Notes under the pieces: model-generated | The model's input: the letters and a program-made list of their open reading frames with translations, nothing else | Told to the model about the DNA's origin: nothing | Databases searched by the model: none | Assembly (NCBI GenBank): GCA_025351645.1 | Contig: JANXVN010000214.1 | Span: 1 to 42,767, forward strand | Source: Ferruginibacter sp. | GTDB taxonomy: Bacteria > Bacteroidota > Bacteroidia > Chitinophagales > Chitinophagaceae | Length of the DNA stretch: 42,767 nt | Direction: 5' to 3' | Position numbers and translations under genes: made by a program | Shown: in pieces, positions 34,542 to 42,490 of the stretch | Position numbering within the stretch: position 1 is the first letter of the stretch | Layout of the letters: every line of letters starts with the position of its first letter

Positions 34542-35309
34542 ATGATTTTAACTGATACACATTGCCACTTATATGGAGAGGAGTTTGCAGACGATATTGA
34601 AAATGTGATAAAAAGTGCTGGTGTTGAAGGAGTTACAAAATTTTATTTACCTGGTTTAGATAGTAGTGCTATTGGTGCGATGGTTGCTTTGGAAATTAAA
34701 TTTCCTAATAAATGCATTGCTATGATAGGATTGCACCCCTGTTATGTGAAAGAGAATTATTTGAAGGAATTAGAACTTGTTAACGACTGGTTATCTAAAA
34801 GAAAGTTTGCTGCAATAGGTGAAATTGGTTTGGATTTTTATTGGGATAAAACGTTTTTGCAACAACAAGAAGAAGCCTTCAGGCTGCAAATGGAATGGGC
34901 AATCGCATACAATTATCCAATAGTGATACATACCCGGAATGCTATGCAACAAACAATTGCGCTTGTAAAAGAATATGTACCAAAAGGCATACGTGGTATT
35001 TTTCATTGCTTTAGTGGAAATGAAACAGATGCGAATGAGATTATCAATGCAGGGTTTTATTTAGGCATAGGAGGTGTAATAACTTACAAAAATGCTGGGC
35101 TGGCAGAAGTAATTGAAAAAATTGGTTTACAGCATTTGGTGCTAGAGACTGATGCGCCCTATTTAACGCCTGTGCCTTTTAGAGGAAAAAGGAATGAAAG
35201 CAGTTATTTAAAGTATATAGCAGCAAAGCTTGCCGCTATAAAACAAGTTTCCATCGAAGAAGTAGCCATGGTAACTACGGCAAATGCCGAAAAAATATTC
35301 GGCTTATAA
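34542..35309 (+). CDS. tatD: TatD-family metal-dependent hydrolase (DNase)
   Basis: This 255-residue TIM-barrel hydrolase has all TatD metal sites: DTHCHL (residues 5-10), the glutamate in AAIGEIGLDFYW, HTRNA, FHCFSG, and ETDAPYLTP near the C-terminus. Members are Mg-dependent 3'-5' DNases linked to DNA repair and fragmentation. The start at the ATG at 34542 agrees with relatives, which begin within 1-3 residues of DTHCH. tRNA-Ser follows 35 bp after the stop. Confidence 0.93.
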   Translation: MILTDTHCHLYGEEFADDIENVIKSAGVEGVTKFYLPGLDSSAIGAMVALEIKFPNKCIAMIGLHPCYVKENYLKELELVNDWLSKRKFAAIGEIGLDFYWDKTFLQQQEEAFRLQMEWAIAYNYPIVIHTRNAMQQTIALVKEYVPKGIRGIFHCFSGNETDANEIINAGFYLGIGGVITYKNAGLAEVIEKIGLQHLVLETDAPYLTPVPFRGKRNESSYLKYIAAKLAAIKQVSIEEVAMVTTANAEKIFGL

Positions 35310-35321
35310 AATGTGAAGGCG

Positions 35322-35329
35322 TATTTTTG
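35322..35329 (+). promoter_or_regulatory. -7 promoter box TATTTTTG before tRNA-Ser
   Basis: TATTTTTG fits TAnnTTTG exactly and ends 15 bp before the mature tRNA 5' end. Confidence 0.5.
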
Positions 35330-35344
35330 CCGTCCGCAAAAAAA

Positions 35345-35431
35345 GGAGAGTTGTCCGAGTGGTTGAAGGAGCACGCCTGGAAAGTGTGTATATGGGAAAC
35401 TGTATCAAGAGTTCGAATCTCTTACTCTCCG
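35345..35431 (+). tRNA. tRNA-Ser(GGA)
   Basis: The acceptor arms GGAGAGT and ACTCTCC pair fully, with discriminator G at 35431. The anticodon stem CACGC/GTGTG holds loop CTGGAAA, anticodon GGA (reads UCC and UCU). A long class II variable arm follows, then the T-arm with GTTCGAATC. 87 nt, with no encoded CCA. The 3' side borders a region of palindromes and decayed genes, so it could have served as an integration site. Confidence 0.95.
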
Positions 35432-35459
35432 CTTAATAATCAATGAGTTATGCATAAAA

Positions 35460-35492
35460 GCTTGTAAAATAGACGTTTTACGGGCTTTTTTT
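35460..35492 (+). terminator. terminator after tRNA-Ser
   Basis: GCTTGTAAAA and TTTTACGGGC pair (two T-G wobbles) around TAGACG, followed by seven T. Confidence 0.88.
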
Positions 35493-35545
35493 ATGCCTTT
35501 TATGTCAAATAAAATCAATTAATATCAAACGGGTGGTGACCCACA

Positions 35546-35579
35546 GGTGACCAAAGCGGATTTTTTATCTTTGGTCACC
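35546..35579. repeat. palindrome GGTGACCAAAG downstream of tRNA-Ser
   Basis: An 11-bp perfect inverted repeat (35546-35556, 35569-35579) with a T-rich 12-bp loop. A third GGTGACC lies at 35535-35541 in direct orientation. This could be a recombinase or regulator site at an island edge; nothing shows which. Confidence 0.5.
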
Positions 35580-35588
35580 GCAGACTGA

Positions 35589-35615
35589 TGTAATCCTTTA
35601 CTGTAAAGGGTTACA
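35589..35615. repeat. 27-bp palindrome next to the first
   Basis: TGTAATCCTTTAC and GTAAAGGGTTACA pair at 12 of 13 positions (one T-G) around a single T. It lies 9 bp from the preceding palindrome. Confidence 0.45.
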
Positions 35616-35916
35616 CCGTTTTAAAACAGGGCTTAAAGTTGAAAAAATATTAATTTTTTATATTAAAAAGGAGGTATAAAATGGATCATTCTATAATCTA
35701 AAGGATTTTTTCAATGGTATTTAGTAGATACTGAAGTTTATTTGGGCTTTATTTTTTACTTAGTATATGATTAGTAGCCACCAGTTATAGATATCAACAC
35801 ACGTCAATCTACTTCAAAACAATACACATAAAGAATGCTGACGGAGCAAGTAAGCGCAAACACCTATAATTGATATTAATATTTTTTTATAAATTATTAT
35901 AAAAAGTATAAAGGAA

Positions 35917-36073
35917 GTTACTTATCTTACTTATTTGCTAAGATACAATACCAGCCTATGTTTTATAAGTAAGATATAGCCTACTTAATGTTATTTGATC
36001 TTACTTAAAGCTACTTGTAATTTTTTCTTTTCACCAGCTAAAAAAGTAAGCAAGTAAGCTAAGTAAGTTACTT
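35917..36073. repeat. iteron-like cluster of TTACTTA/AAGTAAG heptamers
   Basis: About nine copies of (C/T)TACTT(A/G) or its complement fall in 157 bp, for example near 35918, 35928, 35966, 35981, 36001, 36011, 36044, 36052 and 36061, in both orientations. No ORF covers the stretch. The rest of 35432-36229 (apart from the palindromes listed) is AT-rich and I see no gene in it. Confidence 0.5.
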
Positions 36074-36126
36074 TTTTGGTTTTGCAGTTTTTTATCATCT
36101 GGTATTTGCAGAGACTTTCAAAGGCA

Positions 36127-36161
36127 GCTTAATTGTCTCTGCACTGCGTAGACAATTAAGC
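36127..36161. repeat. 12-bp perfect inverted repeat
   Basis: GCTTAATTGTCT (36127-36138) and AGACAATTAAGC (36150-36161) with an 11-bp loop, 69 bp beyond the stop of the leftward ATPase gene. No T-run follows on either strand, so it is not a standard terminator. Confidence 0.5.
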
Positions 36162-36229
36162 CAATCTATTTGTAAGTTTGATTTTTATTTTAAGTTTCCA
36201 GTTTGCGCAGTTAATATTGATTTATAAAA

Positions 36230-37369
36230 TTATTGAGTAATCCAATCCAAGTAATTATCCCGTGAAATACTTTCAAAAGATGTTTCAGGGTATGCCGTTG
36301 CAAATGCCGCCGGAACTTTTACTTTTTTTTGCGGCGAATATTTAAATTCAAAAGCCTGCAATTTGCCATCTTTTATTTCAATCAGGTCAACTTCTTGCTG
36401 GTTATAATTTCTCCAAAAGTATTGTTGTACGTTTTCTTTTAAATAGCTGTTTCTTTTAATCCTTTCTGCAAGCAGGTAATTTTCCCAAAGGCTTCCCATA
36501 TCGTTCCTTAACGCCGGCGCCCTAAAATCATTGATGATGGCATTACGGATGCCATTATCAAAAAAATACCATTTGGAACTTTTAGAGACTTCTTTTCTTT
36601 GGTTTGTACTATAAGCTGGTAGCCGGTAAATAATAAAGACTTTACTTAACAAGTCCAGATAATTCTCTACTGTTGCCCTGCTTATGCCTAACTGTGTTGC
36701 CAATTCATTGGTAGAAACTTCACCGCTAATTTGATAAGCAATCAACCTTAAAAGCCGTACAATTTTGTCAGCCTGCCTTATCCCTCCAAAAGCAAGTATA
36801 TCTTTTAACAGGTACGATTGGATAAGCTGTGTCAGGTAATCTGCCTTCTCTTTATTTGTTTGAAATTGTATTATTTCAGGATAACTTCCGTAGATCAACC
36901 TTTCCTCTAGGTTTTGTGTTGCTCCAATATACGTTTCCGTTTCCTTTAATTCCAGTTGGGCAAGTGGATACAAATTAAATTGTATCTGCCGTCCTGTTAA
37001 TGGCTCTCCTGCTTTATTTAATAAATCAAAAGATGAAGAACCAGTAGCAAGTATGGTTAGGTCGGGGTTAGTATCAATCATCAATTTTAAAACCTGCCCT
37101 ACTTCAGGGATAACTTGCGCTTCATCCAAAACCAATAATTTAGCCGTACCAACAATTCTTTTATAATTAGATACAGACCTATTTCTAAGTAGTTCTTGTA
37201 CATCAAAATCTTCTCCATTCAATATTACCATTGCTTGCTTGTAATCTTCCTGGATAGATTTGATCAGGTATGTTTTACCAACACGTCTGGTGCCCAATAC
37301 CAACAGTACTTTATTTTGAGTGAGGAGCTGTTGTATTTGGATTTTTATTGCTCTTTTGACTAAGTTCAT
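36230..37369 (-). CDS. AAA-type ATPase with DUF4143 domain
   Basis: The 379 residues show a Walker A GTRRVGKT (26-33) and Walker B LLVLDEAQ (78-85). ATGSSSF (sensor region) and PLTGRQIQFNLYPL follow, and a winged-helix-like segment ELATQLGISRATVENYL (near 223-239). The C-terminal DUF4143 domain has a PD-(D/E)xK-like core, VDLIEIKDGKLQAFEFKY (near 330-347). The family is common in mobile and accessory regions, but its function is unsettled. It stands alone, with palindromes downstream and an AT-rich 160-bp gap to the divergent TOTE-GH2 reading frame. Confidence 0.9.
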   Translation of the reverse strand: MNLVKRAIKIQIQQLLTQNKVLLVLGTRRVGKTYLIKSIQEDYKQAMVILNGEDFDVQELLRNRSVSNYKRIVGTAKLLVLDEAQVIPEVGQVLKLMIDTNPDLTILATGSSSFDLLNKAGEPLTGRQIQFNLYPLAQLELKETETYIGATQNLEERLIYGSYPEIIQFQTNKEKADYLTQLIQSYLLKDILAFGGIRQADKIVRLLRLIAYQISGEVSTNELATQLGISRATVENYLDLLSKVFIIYRLPAYSTNQRKEVSKSSKWYFFDNGIRNAIINDFRAPALRNDMGSLWENYLLAERIKRNSYLKENVQQYFWRNYNQQEVDLIEIKDGKLQAFEFKYSPQKKVKVPAAFATAYPETSFESISRDNYLDWITQ

Positions 37370-37532
37370 AGTAAAATTGTTACTGTACTTGCAAATTTAC
37401 TAGTAAAAAAGAATGTATACTAGCATAATTATTTAATTTAATGAAGGATTTATATATTAGCGATGTGTTTCCAGATTAAAAGGTATTTTAAATGCGATTG
37501 TTTTAAGCCTCAATAAAGCCTCCAATGTAGTA

Positions 37533-37829
37533 ATGACAGTATTAAATGAACATATCCAACTTTTTGTATCTCTTTTTAAAGGGAGGGAGGATGTGTTTGC
37601 CGTAAGATGGGTAAAAAAGAATAAAAGTGGCTACATGCCTGCTTACGATATCAATTGGGAAGAATCTTCAAAGCACAAGGCAAAGGGCGGCACGTTAAAA
37701 GATTTCAATAATAAAAAATACTCAAGGCTTACAGACCAGCGAATAATAAATCATCTTTCGGGAAAAGAAGTAATTGGGTTGTATCCATTGTTGGCAGATA
37801 ATTCTTCCTGGTTTATTGTTGCGGATTTT
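37533..37829 (+). pseudogene. N-terminal fragment of a TOTE-type (archaeo-eukaryotic) primase
   Basis: The first 99 codons of an ORF that runs to 38774 resemble the AEP-TOTE primase opening: SLFKGREDVFAVRWVKK (13-29), KSGYMPAY (31-38), YSRLTDQRIINHLSG (63-77), GLYPLL and SWFIVADF (92-99). The full proteins continue with DFD, whose acidic pair is catalytic. Here the second Asp is missing, because the reading frame switches to glycosidase sequence at codon 100 (37830). No rest of the primase-helicase is found nearby. The fragment is in frame with what follows. Confidence 0.7.
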
Positions 37830-39626
37830 ACACTAGAGTGTGCGGCATTCCCAAAAACCGGCTATCCGCCAACAGATATTGCGGCATGGTTGCGCATATT
37901 TAAAATATGCCGGTCTTATGGCTTGAACCATGTGCGTTTTCACTCATGGTGCCCGCCGGAAGCTGCTTTTGAGGCGGCTGACCAAACTGGTTTTTACCTG
38001 CAGGTAGAATGCTCTTCCTGGGCGAACCAGGGTGCTACAATTGGCGATGGTACGCCACTTGACAAATATATTTATGACGAGAGCGTACACATAGTGAAAA
38101 CTTACCGCAACCATCCTTCTTTTTGTATGATGGTGTATGGCAATGAGCCAGCCGGCGATAAGCACTTGCAATACCTTACTGATTTTGTAAATTACTGGAA
38201 GAAGAAGGATGCCCGCAGGCTTTACAGTACCGCAGCCGGCTGGCCGGTTGTTGCGGATAACGATTATAACAGTTCGCCCGACCCGAGGATACAGGCATGG
38301 GGCGCAGGCTTACAAAGCATCATCAACAGCCAGCCCCCTAAAAGTGATTATAATTGGACAGCGCAAATTGCAAAGTGGAAACACCCAACTGTAAGCCATG
38401 AAATAGGGCAATGGTGCGCTTATCCTGATTTTAAAGAAATATCAAAATATACCGGCGTATTAAAGGCAAAAAACTTTGAAATTTTTAAAGATAAATTACA
38501 AACCAATGGCATGGCAAGCCTGGCGGATAGTTTTTTATTAGCATCGGGCAAGTTGCAGGCATTGTGTTATAAGGCAGATATTGAAGCTGCTTTGCGTACG
38601 CCCGGCTTTGGCGGATTTCAATTGTTGGGCTTGTACGATTTTCCGGGGCAGGGTACTGCATTAGTCGGTGTCCTTAATGCTTTTTGGGAAAATAAAGGAT
38701 ATATTACCGGCAACGGATACAGCCAGTTTTGCAATGCGGTAGTACCATTGGCAAAGCTGCCAAAAATGGTATAACAAAATGAGGAAACCTTAATAGTGCC
38801 ATTAGAAGTAGCCAATTTTGGAGCGGATATTTTAAAAGGCGTTATCCCATTTTAGAGTATTAAGGATGCAGGTGGCAAAATTTTATTTAAAGGACAGCTA
38901 CATGCAATCGATATACCAGTAGGCAATAACATTAGCTTAGGAGAAATAAAACAATCGTTATCAACCATAGCATTGGCAACCAAAATAGTATGTACAGTTT
39001 CAGTTGGCAAGTACAAAAATTCGTGGGACCTATTTGTTTATCCGGCAAAGTTGCCTGATAAACAAATATCCTCACCACACAGCAATTGGATAGCAAGGCA
39101 ATTGAAACACTTGAAAGCGGCGGTAGTGTGTGTGTTGCTAACTTTAAAAAAGGGATCGCTGAAAGCAGATAAAGGCGGAGACATAAAAATTGGGTTCTCC
39201 AGCATTTTTTGGAACACTGCATGGACCGGCGGCCAGCCACCCCATTCTTTAGGCTTACTGGTAAATCCAAGGCACCCTGCCCTGATAAATTTTCCTACAG
39301 ATTCTTATAGCAACTGGCAATGGTGGGATGCAATGAGCCATTCGGATGCCATCCTGCTTGATTCGGTAGCTACCGGATTGCAGCCAATAGTAAGGGTGAT
39401 AGATGATTGGGTGACGGCCCGTTCGTTAGGCCTCGTTTTTGAATGCCACGTAGGGAATGGGAAACTAGTTGTATCCGGTATTGACCTACTATCAAACCAA
39501 GACACCCGGCCGGAAGCCAAGCAGTTATTGTACAGCTTAAAAAAGTATATGGCAGGGGCTCACTTTAACCCTGCTAAACAAGTAAATGTCGCAAAAATTA
39601 AAAGCTTGGTTATTGACGGGCAATGA
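37830..39626 (+). pseudogene. truncated GH2 glycosidase, fused in frame to the primase fragment
   Basis: From codon 100 the sequence is a GH2 barrel: TLECAAFPKTGYPPTD, YGLNHVRFHSWCPPEAAFEA (129-148), GNEPAG with acid/base E205, and SHEIGQW with nucleophile E290. The N-terminal sugar-binding and sandwich domains are lost. The frame stops at TAA (38772-38774), meets TAG at about 38853 where a Trp is expected, then continues in the same frame to 39626 (SSIFWNTAWTGGQPPHSLG). Two offsetting frameshifts lie near 39062 and at the GT repeat near 39143, between which another frame encodes TTQQLDSKAIETLESGGSV. It is a decaying gene, and the ORF 37533-38774 (413 residues) would encode a chimera if expressed. 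Confidence 0.7.
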
Positions 39627-39681
39627 CTATCAGCCTTAATTAATTATTAAAAATTGAGCGTTGAATAAAACGATTATTTTT

Positions 39682-39882
39682 TTACATGGATTGGCATTTT
39701 ATAATTAAGGAAAGTTCCCTTTGGGCTTTATAAGTATAATTATGTTCTCCATTCAATGGAACAACATCAACCCAACTTAATCCATATCCATAAATCTTTT
39801 GAATAGAAATATGCAGTGCCGGGCGTTGATGTAATAAACTTGATTTTAGATTTATAGTAGTTATATTGGTGGCTAAAAACAC
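39682..39882 (-). other. possible small ORF, 66 residues
   Basis: The frame reads HISIQKIYGYGLSWVDVVPL and then NGEHNYTYKAQR, which has plausible protein composition but no family I can name. It could be the end of a lost gene. It lies between the broken GH2 and the hydrolase, in an area of decayed genes. Confidence 0.25.
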
Positions 39883-39977
39883 AAATTGGCTGCAGAAAAA
39901 AATTGAAGATTAACTATAAGGAAACCCAACAATCAGCACTAATAATTTAACCCCTTCTAATTATTGTATATTTAAAA

Positions 39978-40796
39978 ATGGCTGAAATATCATACGTTAC
40001 CATTGACCATTTTACAATAGCTTATCGCATTGAAAATCCTGCTCAGCAGGAAACGATTTTTTTCATTCATGGCAACTCATTTTCTTCCAGGTCATGGTAC
40101 AATCAAATTAAAAGTGAAGCCCTAGCCGGCTACCGGCTTATAGCAATCGATCTTCCCAATCATGGAAACTCACAAGCAATTGCTACCACTAAATTCAGTC
40201 TGGAAGTTATGGCGGCTATAGTTGGTTCAGCTATCAGTAAATTGGCGCAGGATAAGCCTTTTATAATTTGCGCCATTTCTTTAGGCACCAATATTGTTGC
40301 TGAATTGTTGGATGAAAGCATAAAGCCAAAAGGCTTGCTGTTTGCAGGGCCATGTATTATGGGCGAAGGTTTTGAGATGAGCAAACTGGCTAATCAAAGT
40401 GCAGATTTAAAAGCCTTGTTTACAGATGAAGTACCTGCGGATAAAGTTGTAGCTTATTTTGATATTGCTTCCTGCTCCCAAAATGAAGAAGACAAAGCAA
40501 TTTTTGTGGAAGATTTTTTTTCAGTAAAAAATAATTTCAGGTCGTTATTGTTTGGGGTGCTTACGGCCGGCCTTCTCCAGGATGAAATTAAATTAGTTGC
40601 CCAAAAAGGCTGCCCTGTATGTATTGTATATGGTGAGGATGAGAAGATTATTAATATCGGTTACCTTAAAGATGCGCCCATAAATTTATGGAACAAATCA
40701 ATCTACACAATCCCATCCGCAGGGCATATTGTTAATATGGATGCGCCTGTAGCTTTTAATGAATTACTTGTAGGATTTGCTCTTGAGATTTTTTAA
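39978..40796 (+). CDS. alpha/beta hydrolase
   Basis: The 272 residues follow the alpha/beta-hydrolase order: HGNSFSSRSW (31-40, oxyanion loop), IAIDLPNHGNS (55-65), nucleophile S101 in CAISLGTN, acid D222 in YGEDEK and H251 in SAGHIVNMD. The usual GxSxG is AxSxG here (Ala99), a tolerated variant. The substrate is unknown. It is the only apparently intact gene between the ATPase and the right edge. A hairpin terminator lies about 90 bp after its stop. Confidence 0.88.
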   Translation: MAEISYVTIDHFTIAYRIENPAQQETIFFIHGNSFSSRSWYNQIKSEALAGYRLIAIDLPNHGNSQAIATTKFSLEVMAAIVGSAISKLAQDKPFIICAISLGTNIVAELLDESIKPKGLLFAGPCIMGEGFEMSKLANQSADLKALFTDEVPADKVVAYFDIASCSQNEEDKAIFVEDFFSVKNNFRSLLFGVLTAGLLQDEIKLVAQKGCPVCIVYGEDEKIINIGYLKDAPINLWNKSIYTIPSAGHIVNMDAPVAFNELLVGFALEIF

Positions 40797-40883
40797 ATCG
40801 ATGCAACTACCTGCCAATTAATTAAGCAGGTTATAATTTTATTTCTCCTTTACCTGCATAACTAATTGGCATTCTCCTATTCC

Positions 40884-40916
40884 GTGGATGGTGACTCACC
40901 ATCCACTATTTTAGTT
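40884..40916 (+). terminator. probable terminator after the hydrolase gene
   Basis: GTGGATGGTG and CACCATCCAC form a 10-bp perfect stem around ACT, followed by TATTTTAGTTT (T-rich, not a pure run). A shorter hairpin ACCTGC/GCAGGT lies at 40809-40831. Confidence 0.65.
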
Positions 40917-40963
40917 TATAAAAGGAGCATAATCAATTTGCCAGGCACCTGCCTTAAATAAAC

Positions 40964-41132
40964 AGTTAGTGCGTACCCCCAATCCGCCGCGGCGGAAAGG
41001 GGGTACGGGTTATGCCCGTCCGTACCGGTCCGGGCGGGCACTCTAATCTTTTTTTATCGGGCCGCCCGCAAAAAAAGATTAGAGTGGATAGCCCGGGCCC
41101 CTTGGCGCCTCGCCTTGGGGTACGCACTAACT
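40964..41132. repeat. 169-bp GC-rich multi-hairpin repeat element
   Basis: The outer arms (40964-40979 and 41117-41132) are perfect 16-bp inverted copies: AGTTAGTGCGTACCCC and its complement. Inside are TACCCCC...GGGGGTA with CCGCCGCGGCGG at its tip, ACGGG/CCCGT, and a 17-bp perfect pair CACTCTAATCTTTTTTT with its complement around 41039-41086, with a GC-rich tip. A 9-bp direct repeat AGGCACCTG stands 12 bp outside each arm (40943-40951, 41145-41153). The GC content is far above the surroundings. It is probably an interspersed structured repeat; no ORF. Confidence 0.7.
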
Positions 41133-41163
41133 TAATTTTATAAAAGGCACCTGATCTTTTACT

Positions 41164-41274
41164 ATTCTAGTTTCAATGCCGTTAAGTTAAGGATCTATAT
41201 GTTTGTCTTTACCTCGCCCTAACCCTCTCCAAAGGAGAGGAAAGGTCTTAACTTAACGGCATTGATTCTAGTTT
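41164..41274. mobile_element. 91-bp MITE with 18-bp TIRs and 10-bp target duplication (copy A)
   Basis: The element spans 41174-41264. Its ends CAATGCCGTTAAGTTAAG (41174-41191) and the exact complement (41247-41264) are 18-bp perfect terminal inverted repeats. ATTCTAGTTT flanks it directly on both sides (41164-41173, 41265-41274) with no mismatch, as expected of a target-site duplication. Inside is the palindrome CCTCTCCAAAGGAGAGG. It has no coding capacity, so a transposase would act in trans. A diverged copy lies at 33429-33519. Confidence 0.85.
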
Positions 41275-41353
41275 AGTAAAAGCGAATACCCTATCCACTA
41301 CAATATTTTTTAGGGCAGCCCCAACATAGAGGATTTGTATTGCTACCCTGTTA

Positions 41354-41557
41354 CTAAAATTCTATTTTATAATTCAAAAAAGGTATAAGGCCAGTTTGAT
41401 AATTAGTAATTACTTTATTTTTTTCGCTGTCATAAGATTGGCTGAATATATTTTTCCGGTTGGCGATATTTTGTATATCTAACGATAAAACGTTTGTGAA
41501 ATACTTACGGTTGCATTTTCTGCCGTTGTTGATAAAGCTTATTACATCATCAATCTT
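41354..41557 (-). pseudogene. C-terminal fragment of a TonB-dependent receptor
   Basis: Read leftward, the frame is open for 68 codons and ends RKYFTNVLSLDIQNIANRKN, then YQTGLIPFLNYKIEF and TAG at 41354. This is the final barrel strand region of Bacteroidota TonB-dependent receptors, which end in an aromatic residue. Two TAG codons (41558-41563) precede it in frame and no longer receptor gene is found upstream. Only the end of the gene remains. Confidence 0.65.
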
Positions 41558-42264
41558 CTACTATTCAACCTGAGTACACAAGCTAACACCGTGAGCCGCC
41601 GATGTGTGTGTTTCACCAACGGCCGAAGCGTTAACCAGTAAACTATTCAGCAGTGGATAAGCATTTTAAAAACGACAAAGGCTGTTTGGTAAAATGTTGA
41701 GTACAGTAGCTGTAATAAGTAAAGATGGTGTGGATTAGTTATCGTATACAACATTCGGCCATATACTTTGGCTGCTGGTGAAAACACACAATAGCAGCTT
41801 GCCGGTATAGGTTATACTTTATTTGTGCGGAAAGCCGGAACACCAACAAAGGCAAAAAAATATGCTTAAACAGCTACTTATTCATTAACCATATAATAAT
41901 TTCCCGTCTCATTTACACAGTAAAAAAACCTGCATTCCAGGTACAGCATGCCGTAAAAAATGACAAGTTCTTGCTATAGGCTGGTAAATGATTGAGCCCT
42001 ATTTTTACAATGTTAAACAGTATTTCTGCAATGCTTATTAAGCCTTCGCTTTCTTAATCTTTATTTAAATAGTATTTCCTTCCTAAAATTCAATCCTATA
42101 TAAATCCGCACACTTTATTGTGCACGACGGCATTAAAATGATATTCCGGCTATTTAACGATTGGTGTACGAAATAATTAATTACAGGTGAATAAAGTATG
42201 CCGCTTTGTTTTTGTTTATGGGCTATTACATAAGCAATAGCATACCTGGCTTTACAAGTATATT
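41558..42264. other. spacer with no intact gene
   Basis: About 700 bp with many stops on both strands. Scattered protein-like pieces (for example IRPYTLAAGENTQ near 41755-41800, plus strand, and TCTWNAGFFTV near 41930, minus strand) suggest more decayed coding DNA, but I cannot assign them. Confidence 0.35.
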
Positions 42265-42447
42265 ATGAAGATAACGAAGCAAAATATCTGGCAGGTAATA
42301 GCGGTAAAGATGGCTGCCTATATGATAATAAGCAGTTGTGGTAACCCTTTGGTATTACAGGCAGCAATTAATAAAGTGCCAAATAAAAGTTCTTTCGTTT
42401 CTCGCCCCGTTATAACTATAAATAAAAATACCGCATACATAAAATAA
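42265..42447 (+). CDS. possible small lipoprotein
   Basis: This 60-residue frame has a hydrophobic stretch ending MIISSC at residue 25, which could be a lipobox, then a polar tail. No family is recognised. Its length is near what chance allows in AT-rich DNA, so it may not be a gene. It ends 43 bp before the start at 42491. Confidence 0.25.
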   Translation: MKITKQNIWQVIAVKMAAYMIISSCGNPLVLQAAINKVPNKSSFVSRPVITINKNTAYIK

Positions 42448-42490
42448 ACTCAACAGTCATTAAAAAAACACATTATTAAAAACTTACAAA

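Noticed and set aside
35917-36073. The heptamer cluster as a CRISPR-like array
   Set aside because: Units are 7 bp, occur in both orientations and are unevenly spaced, unlike CRISPR repeats.
38932-39270. 112-codon minus-strand frame over the GH2 remnant
   Set aside because: The plus strand shows clear GH2 homology across the same bases; the frame is a by-product.
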